Shown: positions 38,316 through 52,976, counted from the first letter of the stretch. The stretch is 64,000 nucleotides of DNA from Centropus unirufus (GCA_013397695.1 VYZI01000005.1:4453218-4517217); one strand, 5' to 3'. Numbers and translations are program-made. The notes: generated by a model not told the origin, from the letters alone.

Positions 38316-41300
38316 GACAAATAACGATACAGAGCTATTCAGTCCAGCCTTGAGCAGACAATGCCAAACAACCCTCAGGAAAGACTTTAAAGAAAAAAAC
38401 TCCTTCCTCTTCTCCCTTGCAACTGAGGTAACTGGAAAGAAAAGAAACTAAAATAGCCTTTGATAAGAACCTAACAGTTTCTGTCTGGACACCAGCTCTC
38501 CTCAGCTACAAAAAGCAAAAAAAAAGCAAGCAGATTCCCTACCTGGTCCAGCATCATCACCCAGACAGCAGGACAGCACCCCATTCAGGAGATGGCACTC
38601 TTTCTAAGACTGATTTCCTCCAAAAAGCTGAGCTTAGTGAAGGCATGCAAGCCCTAGTTAAGAAAACGAGGCTAACTCTTGCTTTAGTTAACACAGGCTA
38701 GAAAACATATTAGTGTAGAAATGTACATATGAGTAAAAAGCAGCCCTTGCAGAAAAAGGATGCCTGTCATGTACAAAGAGTAGAACAGAGTCAAGAACTA
38801 AGTTAAAGGGGAGGAGCTGAAAAGGGAATGTCCTCTAGCTACTGCAGCTCAATTACTTCCACACACCTTTTCTTGGCTGTGTGTAAACTTCCCTTGTGGC
38901 AAATCTGTGCAGGTTCAAGGAAAGACCCATGTGGACCTGAGTAATAGGAAAAATAATCTGGGGGCTGGAACACTGTTTTGCATATCCTTGTGTGAGGAGT
39001 CTGCAAAATAAGCTGTGGAGGAAACTGCCTCTAGCACAGGCAAGTCTGGAAGAGAAGACATTCCTTACAGAGACGGTGCACCCAGAAAGAAAAAGTGGTG
39101 CCAAACTAAAGAGAAGATTATCAGGAGAAAGTCCAAATATCTGGGGTCTTCCAGCAAATATATCCTCTTTCTAACATTTTAGATAATATTTATTTATTTG
39201 TTTGTTTAATATTTGCTGCTCAAGTCCTCCTTCCACCTTCATTTTGTGCACATGCACCAAACCGCATGGGAATACTGTAATACATTTCAGCAGTAGTTTT
39301 ATAGATGTGTGTTTGTTGAGGGGTTTCTCATGGAAAGGTGTTACATTTCATGCACATGCAACGTTTGTAGTTTCTTTAAGGCAAAATGACAATGCAAGAC
39401 TTCATCAAGTTCAGAAGATACCTGTGGTGTTGGATCACTCTACTCCTCGATGCTGACATGCTCCTTTTCAAGGGAAACTAAGAGTAAACAAGAGGAAAAG
39501 TGTGGAGGGATCTTGCTTACAATATCACAGAACTATAGACATAAATGATATATTTATACACCCACTGAATATATACTTTATCATACAAAATGGTATACAG
39601 CTGTAGAATTTTAAAGTTTTCATTTCCTTAAAACTATTTTATTCAACCTAAATTTCATCACATATAAATATGCCTGTTATTCTGTGTTACAGTTATGGTA
39701 AACGTGCTATGTATTTGGCAGGGAAAATGCCTGCTTTGTGCAGCTGCTTTAGCATTGATGCTGCGAGTTATATAACAACTAAATGAAATAATTTCCCCAA
39801 TTCCCTTATACCTGAAATAAGAAGTTTGCCAGGATTAGTCAATATCCGTACAAACTTGGAAAATCCTGCCCCAAGAGGAGGCAGTAGCTGTACCGTAAGG
39901 CCTATCTAGAAGACAGGTAGGCCACCCCAAAAACTGTCCAGGAGACAAGTTATGAGCTGCGGCACTGCTGGATGTATACAGGGAAGTCTGTGCTCAAGGA
40001 CAGCGCATGTGCAGAATTGGGCTGGTCCAAGGAAAAACAGCCCAAGCCAACCATCTATCTGATCCTGAGTACGCCAGGATAAAAATGAAGCAAGGCCAAG
40101 ACCTCTCCATCCTGGTTTCTTAGGGATGCAATGGAGACTGGGCAGACCAGCCCAGGACAGGTCGTAGCCCAGCCCCACATTGCTCTGAGCTCTGAAGAGG
40201 CTCAGCACATATCAGCGCTCAGTACATCATCTGAGTCACACTCTGAACAGCACCAGCACCCCAGAAAGGAGAAGCAGCCTTCATTGAACATCTCAAAACT
40301 TCATCATTCCTTCTAGCTTAAAAATATGCTCCTGAAGCTTTGTAGATAACTCACTAGTTCCTGCTTCAGTCTTTTTTTTCAGAAGATAAGCTGGAGGCAG
40401 GCACTAATAGCCACAAAGATGGAAATTATCTGAAGATTTAAGGTCTGAATAAGAATAAAGAACTGTGTTTATATTAGTATTTCCCACTCAAGTGCTGGAG
40501 GGTCATATTTGTAGTGATCTGCTGCAGCTTGTTGTTCATGTATGTCATTTAAAACCAGTTTGGCCGATCAGTCATTTCAAAAACAGAATTCCCCAAAGTA
40601 CATTGACCTTTTCTTACTGTTTTGCCTCTTGAATGATGCATTGTGTACATACATGAAGATTCTTGCTCTTTTCCAAAAATATTTTTCTAAGTTTAATATT
40701 TCTGGTAGATTGATTGCATGAAATGAAACTTCAGCATGAAAAGTTTTTATATTCCCTCTTTTCTTTTCCTTTTCCTGATAAAGATCTTGCTAGATCCAAA
40801 CCTTCTCTAAGCACATAGAGCCCTAATAAGGTTGTAATAATACTGTGATGAAAAAAATGTATTATATGCCAAACAGAATCAAATAGTCTTGTATCAAATA
40901 TAGCCCAACCCAAATAACAAAAGTAGAATTTGGCTTTACTCTTTTTATGATGAATACACTATAATGCTTCAGAATAACCAAATAAATGTTGCTAGAATAA
41001 GGAAAAAAAAATGCTTACTGTCAGTGTGTTTATTTGTGCACTGAGTCTCTTTAACATTCAGTGTCTCCCAGAACAAAAGAGAAATAAGTTAGGTCACATT
41101 CAAAACAGTGATGTTGACACTGATGCTGAATGTATCCCTTACCACACCCATTCAGCAGGGAGTAGGTTCTGTCACTACTCGGAGAGCTCAGGATATTTCC
41201 CATCCTGGGACTCACTGTAGTGTCATAAATTGTAGTAGTTCCACATATTTATGATCTCCAGCTCTATGGCAACCTTAGTAAAGTCATTGCGTTGATATGT

Positions 41301-41696
41301 GAATATGTCATTTTATAATTACGCTAATTTTATTTTAGAAGGTAAAGTTCCTCATTATGCACTAATCAGACTTCTAATCTCTCAGTGCTCCTTTCTCTCC
41401 TCTCTTTAGGAAAGCCATAGAGACTTTAAAATCAGCCACCTTCTTTTTTTAATATGCTCACAAGGAGTCATCAGACAAGAGGCCCTCAGACATCAGAAAA
41501 ATTATTAAGCTATTTACAGTGAATATATCCACAAATGAAGATAGTATTAATTCGACAAAATCTATATTGAAAGATCTATTTTTGAATAACAAAATCCTCC
41601 TTCTCAAATAGTCTAAAATCTAGGCATTATGCAGTAACTCTAAGAGGTACACTCACATTACTTCCTTGGCATGTAATAAACAGAATTCTTTTTTCT

Positions 41697-41830
41697 TAAT
41701 GAGCATAAGAACAGCCGCAATGGGTGGAATCAAAGGCACTGAAGAGAGTTTATGGTCCCAGATGAACCATTCAGCTTTTGGCAACCAGTACCTCTGGAAC
41801 TTGGTAATCCGGGAGCCTTATCAAGCTCCA
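41697..41830 (+). mobile_element. Probable ancient amniote interspersed repeat fragment
   Basis: The segment starts gagcataagaacagccgcaa then tgggtggaatcaaaggcac. It resembles a widespread amniote repeat beginning gaacataagaacagccatac, followed by tgggtcagaccaaaggtcc. A later part, tttggcaaccagtacctctg, resembles the matching ggccagtaccagatgcttca region. The family name is uncertain; it is probably CR1-related. The match decays after the first 40 bases, so the right edge is a guess. Confidence 0.42.
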
Positions 41831-44800
41831 TAAGCTAATGGTAAGTGAAACTGCCTCCATACCCCTCCCCAAACTACAAACTGTTGCACCAGCCTTGGCC
41901 ACTCATATTCTATTGCCATTCATATTAATGGCAGTCTGTATTCAGAAATAGATGCTTGTGGAGAGGCACAAAAACCCAGTCTCACGCAACTGGTAGTTAG
42001 TAATATCTGTCTCATCTACTTATGATTAGGAAAACATTTCAACATATGTACAAGTCCATCTTTCCTGCAAACTGCATGTTATGATGATGTTGAGTGAAGT
42101 GTGTGCCAAAATGCTGCCCTGAAAAGGGATATATTTCAAAATAACTCCCTTCCCCACACAACTGAAATACAGATTTCTTTTTGCTTTCTTTTTCTTTTTT
42201 TCTTGTTTTATTTTTTTCTTCACATGCAGGTAAATGCAATAAAAATCTCTTCAGGCATTTGTAGCAAAGTGTTTACAACTTATTGGTCAAAAAGGAATTC
42301 CTCTTTGAATTTGAAGCTTTTTTATTTCATTGGATAACAGTTTTTTGTTCCTGCATCCTCTTGAGGGTGAACAGAAATGGAAACATGTCCCCTATTGTTT
42401 ATTGATTGTGTTGCAGAAATATTGTTTCTTGCTGCTTTTAATCTTTTCTTCTTTTATTTTTCCTCACCTGAAGAAGTTTCCAATGCTGCTAAGCAGACTT
42501 GCTTTTGAGAAGCTTTTTGAGAGAGACAGCAGTAGAACAGAACATGCTGTTCTAAATGAGGCAATCAGTGACATACCCAATTCACATGATGGGTTTCTCA
42601 TATTTTCAGTATTATTTCTCATCTTATTCCCCTTAATCACCCAACTATTTTAACCTCCTTTTGTCTATTCATTTGTTTTCTTTTGCTACTGCTGAAAACA
42701 AAACTGAGCAAGGCTTCGTTTTCTGAACCTCTTGGTAGTACACCCAGGTCTTCATATGAGTTTTTATAGTTAATTTAGTGACAATTATGGACTTCTTTGT
42801 AATTCTTCCCAAAGCGTCTACCTCAAACAAAGATTTTTTTTCCCATGTGAACAAAGGTCATACTTCTAGCTTTCAGGAGACAGTACATCTTAAATTTGCC
42901 ACAAACCAAATACAAATGTAATTCATCCTATATTTCAGACCAGTGTAATTTCTGGAGTACATATGTTTGGAGACAGAAGGTAAGAAGAAACATTTTTTAT
43001 TACTACTTATGTAACTATGGATTTTTCCCTCAAAGATGTTGGACTGCTTCAGTGTTCAGATTTAACATATAAATGATTGCAATAGGAATCGTTTCGCGGA
43101 CTCAAGTAATTTATACTGGGAAAGAAGTTCATACCTTCATTTGCATATTTTCTAACACTTGCTCAAGTCCCTTTCTCCGCATGTATGCAAACATAGACAT
43201 CCAGAAAGTATTCTCAGTCCCACAAAGCAGAGTATATTCCTTACACGAACTGCAGCCAACACAACCAAAAGGCATTGAGAAGTTAGAAACCCTGTAAAGA
43301 TTTGTTTTCTGGGGCTCCCTGCTACTCTACCCTAAACCCACACGAATTTTACCTTTGCTGAGTAAATGACAAAGAAAGCGTGCCGGGATTGAGATAATAG
43401 AAAGCTCTTCAGAGCAAAATCATACCTCAACCTTCCCCACGGACCCTACTCAAAATTATGCATAATTATGGCAAAATTATGCAGTCACAATTAGACAACC
43501 TGTAATGGTTAGGGTAAAGTCCATCTTCTGACAGTCCAAGGATTGACTTTCAAACAGGATTTTGTATTATTCAGTAAATATGTAATGTAGCAGTGGTTCT
43601 TGTCCCTCGCCATCTTTCAGCAAGAATGCAGCTATTCCTCTAAATAATGTGAAAAATAGGAGTGTAGTTTACAATATCTACCTAATATCCAGGTATGGAG
43701 AACATTGAACATCTTAACTGGTCAAACATGGAAAGAAGAGTAAGTTTTAGCTCTGGCAGAAACCAGTGAATCATAGATAATATTTAAGCTTTTCTGGTTA
43801 ATTATAGAAAGTGTCAGGCCATAATATATGAGGGAAGAAAGCAAAGGCTATGAGCAATAATTACAATGAAACTCATTGTATGAAATGTCAGACAAAGTAA
43901 TAACTAAGATTCTTCATGTTAGCAGAACATGTGAAATTGGCAATATTGGCAAATACTTTATGAGTATATATACTTTATGGCAAAAACTTTATCTTTTTTC
44001 CAAGATCCAAGGGAAAATATGCTAGACATATAAAATTTTACTGTTTCAACATAGAAAGGTTGTCAGGAACTCTGGGGTTTACTTCACCATTTTCAGCCAA
44101 GAGGCACATTGAAGCTTAAGAGCAGGGAAGTTTAGAAGTTAAATCCTGTCCATACGTACCTGGATAGAAGGCATCATGAAACTAAGCAGAGCAGGAGAGT
44201 TACGTATTAAAAGCAAATAGCAAAACTAACTCACATCTTTCACCCTTAAAGGCTAATTCACATTAGTAAGCCAGTCTCTGGAGCAGGTACTCAAGGGTAA
44301 AATAGGTGTGGGTCTCTTCAGCCTGCCCAGCAGCATTAGCAAGGGGCCTTGTAATACTGCAGAGCAAATGACTGTATGAAAGGTCTCAGCTTTCTTCTCA
44401 GAATCACCCTAAAGCTCTCGTGAGGACCACAGCAACAGCCATACCTGGGCTCAAGCACTGTTTTGAATCCCCACTCAAATGACTTCCAATGACCCAGACC
44501 TCCTGATCCCCTCCACAACTGAGGTTATCCAGGCCCAGGCAGACCCTCTGCAGATTCCCACAGAGAGGATGGTCAGGATTCAAAGAGGTGAGCAGCAGAA
44601 AAGAGAACTTTAGGATGTAAGATCATTAATATGATGGCCCTCATTTCCAGAATGGCAAGAAATATGCCCGTTTCCTTGGGATAGGAGAGAGATTCAAAAC
44701 TCACTGTTTTGAGACTTGCATTTTCAAACATCCTTTCCTCTGACTGCCCTGGTTGGCCCCAGAAAGTCAATAGTTACATATAATGGACCCAATAACCTTC

Positions 44801-47800
44801 AAGATTAAAAAGATAACATACTTTAACAGATATCAGAAGATTTCTTTTGGTGTGACAAAGTTGTTTTTGCTTTAGAAAGCATTTTCACAAAGTCACATAC
44901 TCAAGGTTGATAACAAAATTTGAGGTGTGGAAATCATTAAATGAATGAAAAGATAGCCTAGAAATTTAAAACAGAGCTACATGAACCACAGGGACAGTCT
45001 GAAAAAGCAGCTGCATCTTGCATGATTGATAGGAATACTGAAAGAATGGGTAACAAAGAAAAACAGATGCAGCAGAAAGATGCTGAACAGCTTTGATCAT
45101 TCAAAGGCTTAAACCTGACATTGTTTAATGCTGATGGACAGATATGAAAAGAAGACGATAAAAAGAAAGGGATGCTTAGCAATAAATTCAGCTTCATAAA
45201 GAATAAAGCATGAAAAGGGACAAAAGAGTCAAAATAGTAAAGACAAAACAATCAAGAAAAACTAATCCTATCTGATACAAACACCTGATGAAAATGGGTT
45301 CTGCAAAGGAAAAGATAGCGTAAGGAAGATCCTAACCAAAAATACACAATTGCATCACATATCATCTGGAAACTGCAGAATGTGCCCCAGTGGGTGCAAA
45401 ATCACTCCTGAATATGCACACAGATCATGGATTATGGCAGAGCAGGCGAATTTGCCTCGGCTGTTCCCTGCCTAAAGCACACTAAGACTTTTATGTCTCT
45501 TCTCAACCGCACACCAAAGGAGCAGCCTTGGAAACCAGCCTCGGAGATGTAACATTATTGCTGCATTACCTTTGCTTTTACATTATTCCTATGCCTGCAC
45601 GAGATTTGTCTCACTGATAATAAGTCTCTGATATCATCAGATTTGTAACAGCAGAGATTTGATGAAAATAAGAATTTTCTGAAAGACAAACATGATTGAT
45701 TTTATTTTTACAATTTGTTGATAGTTTTTCTAAAGGAAATTTGTGAGTAAACTTAAAACAGAATTTTTGTCTGTTCCTTAATATTTCTGCCAGAGATCAT
45801 TCCTCCTTCATGCCCAGATGGAATAACTCTTATGGATATGTTCTTGGAACATTGCAGTATCCTCTAATGTTAGCTTACAGTTTGCTGCTTTATGAACATT
45901 CCTGAGAGTGGACTCATTTCTCTGAATATGCAGGAGTAGGAAAAAACCACAAAGGAGTGCAAACAAATGCAAAAATATGCAATAGAAAAGATGTAACCAG
46001 AGCTTCAGAACCTGAAAAATGTCCATGAGCTATACTTAACAAGGAATGTCAACCTGTTGGAGAGGGAACATATATTAAAGGAACATATAAAAATGTTACT
46101 TTGTGTCATATGTCACATCTGGTGACATCTGCACTCACAACTTGCTGAAAAGTTGGCTTACCTGAATTGCGTATAAGTTTACCACTAAATAAGTCTGCAT
46201 TACAGGTTGTAACGCAGAATTTTCCATATAATTACAGTGCAAGACTGACCTGATTTGGAGCATTTGACTGATGCTGAATGAGATAAATCACTGTTTAGTC
46301 ACTCTGAAATTAATAGCCAACATTTAATCCCACCAAATAATCAAAACACATCTTCCTAGAGTCGGAGTAGGCATCACTGCTCCCATTCTGGCCTGTCACG
46401 TTAAGCCTGGCTTACAAAAATTCAAAATAATTATCCTGTTTTAAATTTTGATGAGTGTGAACATAAACAAGAGTAGAGATCTGGAGCTTAATTACTGTCC
46501 TGCTTGCCCAGTAGCTAAGCTAGAACCTTCTCTCAGTAGAAATGGTTGCAGAAAGCTGGGGCAACCCTTGCAGTGAGGTTTTACCCACTTTGAAACTCAG
46601 CAGCCAGAGCTTACATTTAGGTTCCAGCTCACCCGATTTGTACATGGGGCAGCTGCAGCTAAGAAGCCTTCCTCAATGGAACTGCATGATTTGAGGAAGT
46701 CAGATTTTGTTTAGCTGTTTTCAATCTAATCTGCGCCTTCCAGCAGAAATTGTAGATTACTACCCAGAGGTCACTTGCTATGGTCGCAACAAAAGCATTC
46801 CCTTCAGGTGTGAAACTCCAACCCTTTTGCTCCTTCAGGTAAATTCACTGGAGCCAGAAGCAATTTAACTAACCTTTTTTATTGCTGTTGCTCTGTTCAA
46901 AACTTTTCCATTTCACTAAGGTTAATCTAAAAAAAAAAACCATAAAAATTTCAGATGGAGAAGAAATTGCTGCTGTTTGGCAACAGACAAGGTTACTCAT
47001 TTCTGTAGCTGAGAAAAGAGCAGGGTACTGTAAACCACCCAATGAGAAAATTGTTCTCTATAGCAGAAACAATAATGTAAAATAAGCAATGTTAAGTCAG
47101 GGGTTTTTGAGAGGTAGGATGGAAAGAAACACATTCATTTTGCTGTTTCAAAATTTACTTACCAGTAGCTGGCAAAGTTTTATCCCTACATTAAAAGATC
47201 TGGTATTTTACTTGTTAATTTCCCTAGTTTTTTTCTGGAACTGAAACCCAGAGATGAAACCTTAATATGTTTTAAAATCCCATCAACAAGGACAAGGGGT
47301 AAACAATGCTTTCCCATGGACATACAGAGACACACACATCACAATGAATGTTTTAATTCCTTCCTATAAGTGAACTCTTCAATTAACAGCCCTTCTAGGA
47401 TAATAATGGGAATCTCAGTCTAACCACAGACTGCAACAGGCTGACAACATACAAAGGCTATAGAAAAGTATCCTACACTACTCTTAATTTACCCCTAGGA
47501 AAAAAAGAAAATTTATTTTTCCATATTGACTATTTTCAAACCTACTGATTACCTTCCCAAGTGCTCAGCTTATTTTCAGTCTAATAACCAGAACGTACTG
47601 CAAGGGCTGAAAGTAGAGGAAACCCCTCTGTACCTGACAATGCAACAGTGTATTTATAGGAAAACTAAGTAAGGCCGTTAGTCTTGTTAATCAATAGAAG
47701 CATTTTTGGGCAGAGTGCCCAGAGAGTAAATAGTTGTAGCTCTACCAGCACTTGGAAAGACCAGATATTCATGGCAATGCTGTTATAAACTTCCTTGGAG

Positions 47801-50800
47801 ATCATGGATGTTCCCTACTACCGCCTGCACATCTGCTAACTTTGGCAGCCAAAATGTACATTTCCCTCCCCAACTTTTGTATAAGCAGCTCTCAGGCCAG
47901 CCTCTTCTCACTCTTCAGATTCTGGGAGAAAATTGATTACAACACTGGTCACTGCCAAAGTATTTAAATGTTTTGATCTAAAGATTGCTGGTTCCATAGA
48001 GAGAGAAGGCTTTCTTTCATGAGATTATGAAGACTCAGCTTCAAAAAAATTTCAAGGAAAATGGAATTTTCTAATGGGCTTCAGCATCTGAGCTAGCTTC
48101 TGAGGTCGGTTCAGTAACCACTGGATCAAGTGGACTGAAGAGCTTCTCCTTTCCAACTTAAGATCCAATGACATTCTTTTTTTTCCATTCTGGTTTACCT
48201 GCTTATCATTGCCTGTCTTTTGGCACTGAGAAACCAGGACCTTCAGAGGTTTGAAGAATGTTTCTTTCTCCCCACCCCATCTAATTTTTCCTTTGAATGC
48301 CTTTATCCCTATAGACTGCAAGCTACATTCTCTGGCTTCTGGCCACCTGAAAAAACAGCAGTACAGCTGCAAGACCAGTTTTAGCAAAATATCCTGGGAC
48401 AAAAGAACTATTAAAATATAAACTTCTATTTCCTCCTGCAAAATATATGACTGGACATTTTTAAGGGTTTATCTCCAAATTTCTGTACTTAATTGTTAAA
48501 AATGGTACTTACATCTGTCTATATTCTTGGGACAAAGGAGTGCAGAAATAAAGGGAAATTGGCAAGCCGGCAAGTGCATTGCCCTTGCTTGTCCTTCCTT
48601 GGAAGAATCAGGCTAAGATATTCTGATACTTAAAGGAGGTTATAGGAACATTTAATGGCTCAGTTAGTGTTCTCTGCCTCATAGTTATGCATTGGCAGAC
48701 CACATAAAATCACCAGCGCAATGTAAATACTTCTATAGAGAATCACTGAAATAAGCCAGGTATTAGTGTGCCATTAGTGCACAAGCCAAAGCGCAGCAGC
48801 TTTCACAGGAGTTCACTGAAAAAGTCACATTTAGGATATTGCTGAACCATCTACTAAGTTAGAAGGGGAGCTCTGAAGCAACATAACTTTTCCTTTTCAG
48901 TTATTTTCTTGGTGTGCAAAAATTATGTGTTAAAATAAGCCAGGCGCAAAAGCAATTGGATAGCTCTTCAAAGCCACACAACTATAAAACTCAATACTTT
49001 TTGAAGGAAGATCACATTAGATGTATTAGCCAGAGCATAGACACGTGGCAGATACAAAGTTGGGGCCCTACAGAATGAAGATGTAAGGCTTTCTTGGAAA
49101 AAACAAGTTATTTTGTACCTGTTATTGCCAATAACAAATCATGAGTGACACAAACCAGCAAAATATTTATAGCAGAACTGGGTCTGAGTTTTAGTCAACA
49201 GATGTGCAATTCTAAGCTGTTCTTAGCAAATGTAAGTCCACTTTTATCAAAAAGTGCAGTTTTCTACAATTCTTTCAAAGAAAAAAACAAAAGGCTGTTT
49301 GTATCATGTACAGCATATCAGTAACAGAACTCTATATTTCCTATGACAAATAAATCTCTGATTTATTATTTTAGACCTGTATTTTCAGCAATTACTAGAC
49401 ATTTTTTAGTCCTCAGCATTTGATGCCTCAAAATAACATGATTTTCAGAGATGCAGGTGATTAAACCTCTGTAAAACGTGATCGCAAAAAGCAACCCAAA
49501 TGGACACCTCAAAAATGACATCTTTTAAAATTAAATATTTAAATTTAGGAAGCTCTTAAAGAACCTCACGAAAAGAGTGAAATCTCTGGGGTTTTTTTTT
49601 CACAGAAGATTTAACAGTACAGGCAACCATAGAACAAATTCTACCATTGTACATTTTTTGCATTCATCCAGACTGATGTAGCAGGATTCATCCAGACTGA
49701 TGTAGAGGATCAGGAGATCATTTAACCATAACACTGTTAATTCATGGTTGCTATCTACAGTTTCAGGAGAAAGAATACTGAAGTTCTGAAGTTGGAATTG
49801 TTAATAACATATAATTTTTCCTTCTCAGATTTTCATGTCTCTGTTTCCAGTGTCACTTTATGATCATATCATGTCAAAAGTTCCTTTTGCTGGAGATAAG
49901 TAGTAGCATTTATTTGAGTGACTTAATTGTATTTTATTTAACCGAATCACGCTGCTTTAATTAAAGGGATTCCAAAAAAATCAGAACACACATGCATTAC
50001 TTCACATCTCTGGAAAGGCTTCTAGGTCGTTACTGGCCTCTTAAGCCAGCTTTTTCAACTCTTTCTTCAGTATTGACTAAGGCTCCAACATGGCTCCTTC
50101 TAATAGCACGGCTCTTCTGTGAAATTGAACTGAACTATGATTTATGGGTAGCTGAAAAAAGTGTGGCTTTCTAAACATTATTTTAGGCTTCACATTTATA
50201 CAAAATGTAGCCTTCTGCTTTTGGAATACTCACTTCAGACACCAATTTTATTGTAAATTATAGATTTCTCTCATGAAACAACCCATATAATTCAGTGATT
50301 TGTTTCTCTCCCAACTTCTGAATAGTTTTTATTAATTGGAATATATTCGGAAACAAGAACATCCATAAAGTTCACATCTCCTCAGCTCCTCCGCCCCTTT
50401 GCAATTCTATAGATTGAAGAGGTCTGCACTGCCAAACCAACAGCCTGCAACTTTGAAACTGAAAGACTTCTCTCTCATCCAGAGTCAACAGGATTAAAAG
50501 ACTGAAACAGTATATTTTATTATTACAGATCTAGAAAAGCTACAAAACCAAAAGGCTGTGTGGAGCTTATTTCATCTCAGGTGTGATATTTTGACTTTCT
50601 ATGAACCCTCAGTTAAGATACTTAAGTGAGAATTGCAAGGTGAAATCTGAGTTTAGCTCTCATTCCTAATTTAAAATTCAAGGGAAAAAGAACTCACTGT
50701 CTTACTCATCTACAATAATTATTTTAGGAATGAATTCTTACAGAAAAAAAAAAATTACGGTCTCTCATATAAGTCTTTTATTCTTGTCTTTCAAGTGCAT

Positions 50801-52760
50801 CCATGCAGTTTTTCAAATGACAACTTTTACTAGGAAAATAACAGGCATATTTCATCATGTTAATTGTTTTCATTTAGTCCTGAATTTTTCCTATGAAGAA
50901 ATAAGCCTTTGTTTATCCTTGTCTCTCTCTAGTGATTTCTTGAGAATGATCGTCTTATCTGTGAAGTACGTTACCAACTTATCACACCGCTTTTTGGGGT
51001 CTCCACCTTCCATAGTGCCAGATTAGATGCCTTTAAAAGATAATGTAACCTGGCAATGCGCTACTGAAGCATCATTCACTTAAAACCACTTAGGGACAGC
51101 GTGCAATGAACGCTGGACCAAAGGAATGTTGTAGAAGCTGAAAAGACTTCTGTTATGGTGAGCTAGCTTATAAGTCAAGCTGACAGTTTTAGGGGAGGAT
51201 TTACCTTCCAGATTGCAGCACATTATTTAACGTACTAACTATTGTCTCCAGAACAAGGAAAAAGTTTTATTTTCAAGGGAAAACCATGATAGTGATAGTA
51301 CACATACAGTTTGAGTTATTTCCTGTTGGTTGACACAAATCTGGGAAGTGTTCTTTCCTCCCCACTCTTTTTCTGCAAATAAAATAATCTGAGCAATTGA
51401 TGTTTGAAACCAGTGTGCCACTTCCAAATACCTCAGATATTTTTCATCTTTCTCTACAAAAACCAATATCCGGGTAGCTTCTGAAAGCCGAAAAACTGTC
51501 AGAGTAGGTTTTTTCAAACCAGACAGATACTCTTTGTCCATTGCCCGGCCAGCATTTCTGATCAGAGATGAGACCAGCAGCTGCTCGGGCTGGATGAGGC
51601 AGCAGCCCCCAGGCTCATCCAAGGTGACATGCTTTTCTGGCAACAAGACCAACCATCTCACATTCCCAGCTAGGAGTCAGTAGGAGCTAGGCAGGGTCAG
51701 CACTGGGCTCTGGAAGGGCAGAGTGCCCATTGAGTCCAGTGCCATACCCATTCATCTTCCCCCATTTCAAACACTCTCAATCTTGACCAGATTTACCAAG
51801 AATTCAGGGGAGAAACCCTGACGCAAGTGGATCTTGATGCTGTCTCCGAGAAGGTATTTCCACCTCCACCGAGTTATGCATGACAAGTTAATGTGCTGAA
51901 TCACATCAACCAAGAATCCTAATTAGGCACTGTTGCCCCGAATTTGTCTCAAAATTAAGCCAAATTGCATTAAAATGACAGGGATGTTGTCTCTATATGC
52001 AATTAATTTATACTATTATAAAGATCCCCTGTTATCCTTTCACCAGCCTCCTGACAGGTCTCCAGGAAAAATCCTTTTTCCTGTCAGACAGAGGTCCAAG
52101 GTCAAAGGTACATGCACAACATTCACAATTTTGGGGAACATAAAACAAAATTACTTTAAGTTTAACAGGAGACATAACCCCTGCCATCATGTTGTTTATC
52201 CTAGCCCTTGTCTTTCATTATTACAAAAGTTCATAGTTGCTAAATTGCAAAATTTCTCCAATGTATTCTGATTCCTACAACTGGAAGGGTTCCTGCTTCC
52301 CAGATGGCCTATTATCTGGATTCAATGGATTTATTAATATAGTAATTTCTCTATTTGTTACTAATAAATGCATAATTCTACTGCACTGTTAGGAAATTGC
52401 ATCCCCACCTCTTATTAACTCTTTCTGAACGGAGGAAAGGGGGAGGAGGGTAAACTTCAGTTACTTAATAAACTTCTAATTTTAAGTATGAAGAAGAGAA
52501 TACATGACCTTCAGTGCCTGCCAAGTCAGTGAAAAAAGTTAGGATCATCTTGTTACCAACCCTTTGCAGAAAAGCTCATAAGTATGAAATTTCCTTTTAA
52601 TTATTTGAGGTTGAATATGGTACAAGTACACAAAAGGGTAAAGATAAGAGGCCATGAAAATAAAGATAAATTATTCTCTCCATACATCTTTTCACTATGA
52701 ATGCTTTTTTCCCCCTCTCATTTCTAGATCCTCTTTTTTCCTGAAACATGAACTTTAAGA
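41831..52760. other. Unannotated AT-rich sequence
   Basis: No gene is recognised in nearly 11 kb. Small features are a repeated caaaattatgca motif (43451-43462 and 43472-43483) flanking the palindrome attatgcataat, and a 24-base tandem duplication at 49662-49709. The 140-codon minus-strand open frame at 51239-51661 is one of the longest outside repeats but has no domain or signal I recognise. Confidence 0.5.
49662..49709. repeat. 24-bp tandem duplication
   Basis: The segment attcatccagactgatgtag occurs twice with a 24-base period, identical over its first 20 bases; the last four bases differ (cagg against agga). The near-identity points to a recent duplication. Confidence 0.9.
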
Positions 52761-52815
52761 GGGCTATCTTAAATTTTATCATGGCTATCTTAAAATTATC
52801 CATCTTAAAATTAAC
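52761..52815. repeat. 20-bp tandem repeat, about 2.75 copies
   Basis: Units gggctatcttaaattttatc, atggctatcttaaaattatc and a partial catcttaaaattaac follow head to tail with a few substitutions. This is a small local minisatellite. Confidence 0.85.
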
Positions 52816-52943
52816 ATGAAACAAGAGAGAAAAAAAAAAAACACTTAAGCACTACCCCTTTACAACTTGAATAAAATACTTCTTCAGAATAATTTTGGCA
52901 GAAATCTTTCATTTAGGTCCCCATATGTCAATATGGTGAAGCC

Positions 52944-52976
52944 TATATATATATGTATATATATATATATATATAT
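52944..52976. repeat. (TA)n microsatellite
   Basis: Thirty-three bases of alternating TA carry one TG interruption and end at tcacac. Length variation between individuals is likely. Confidence 0.92.

Larger units (their letters stand above)
29448..41696. other. Unannotated sequence with a GC-richer patch and several A-rich tracts
   Basis: No gene is recognised in these 12.2 kb. It contains A-rich tracts at 29578-29602, 32343-32376 and 38299-38315, a T15 run at 35687-35701 and an AT-only block at 35763-35826. The GC-richer patch at 30061-30390, the micro-exon-like segment at 32089-32108 and the motif-rich block at 37440-37545 are listed separately. A good acceptor-like site (ctctctttag) at 41400-41409 has no matching donor. 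Open frames of 114-147 codons at 34414-35087 overlap on both strands and show no known domain. Confidence 0.5.

Noticed and set aside
41400..41409. Strong acceptor-like site (ctctctttag)
   Set aside because: No donor or sustained open frame follows within a usual exon length.
51239..51661. 140-codon minus-strand open frame
   Set aside because: No recognisable domain, signal or flanking splice pattern. Open frames of similar size occur by chance elsewhere in the window (for example at 30071 and 34644).
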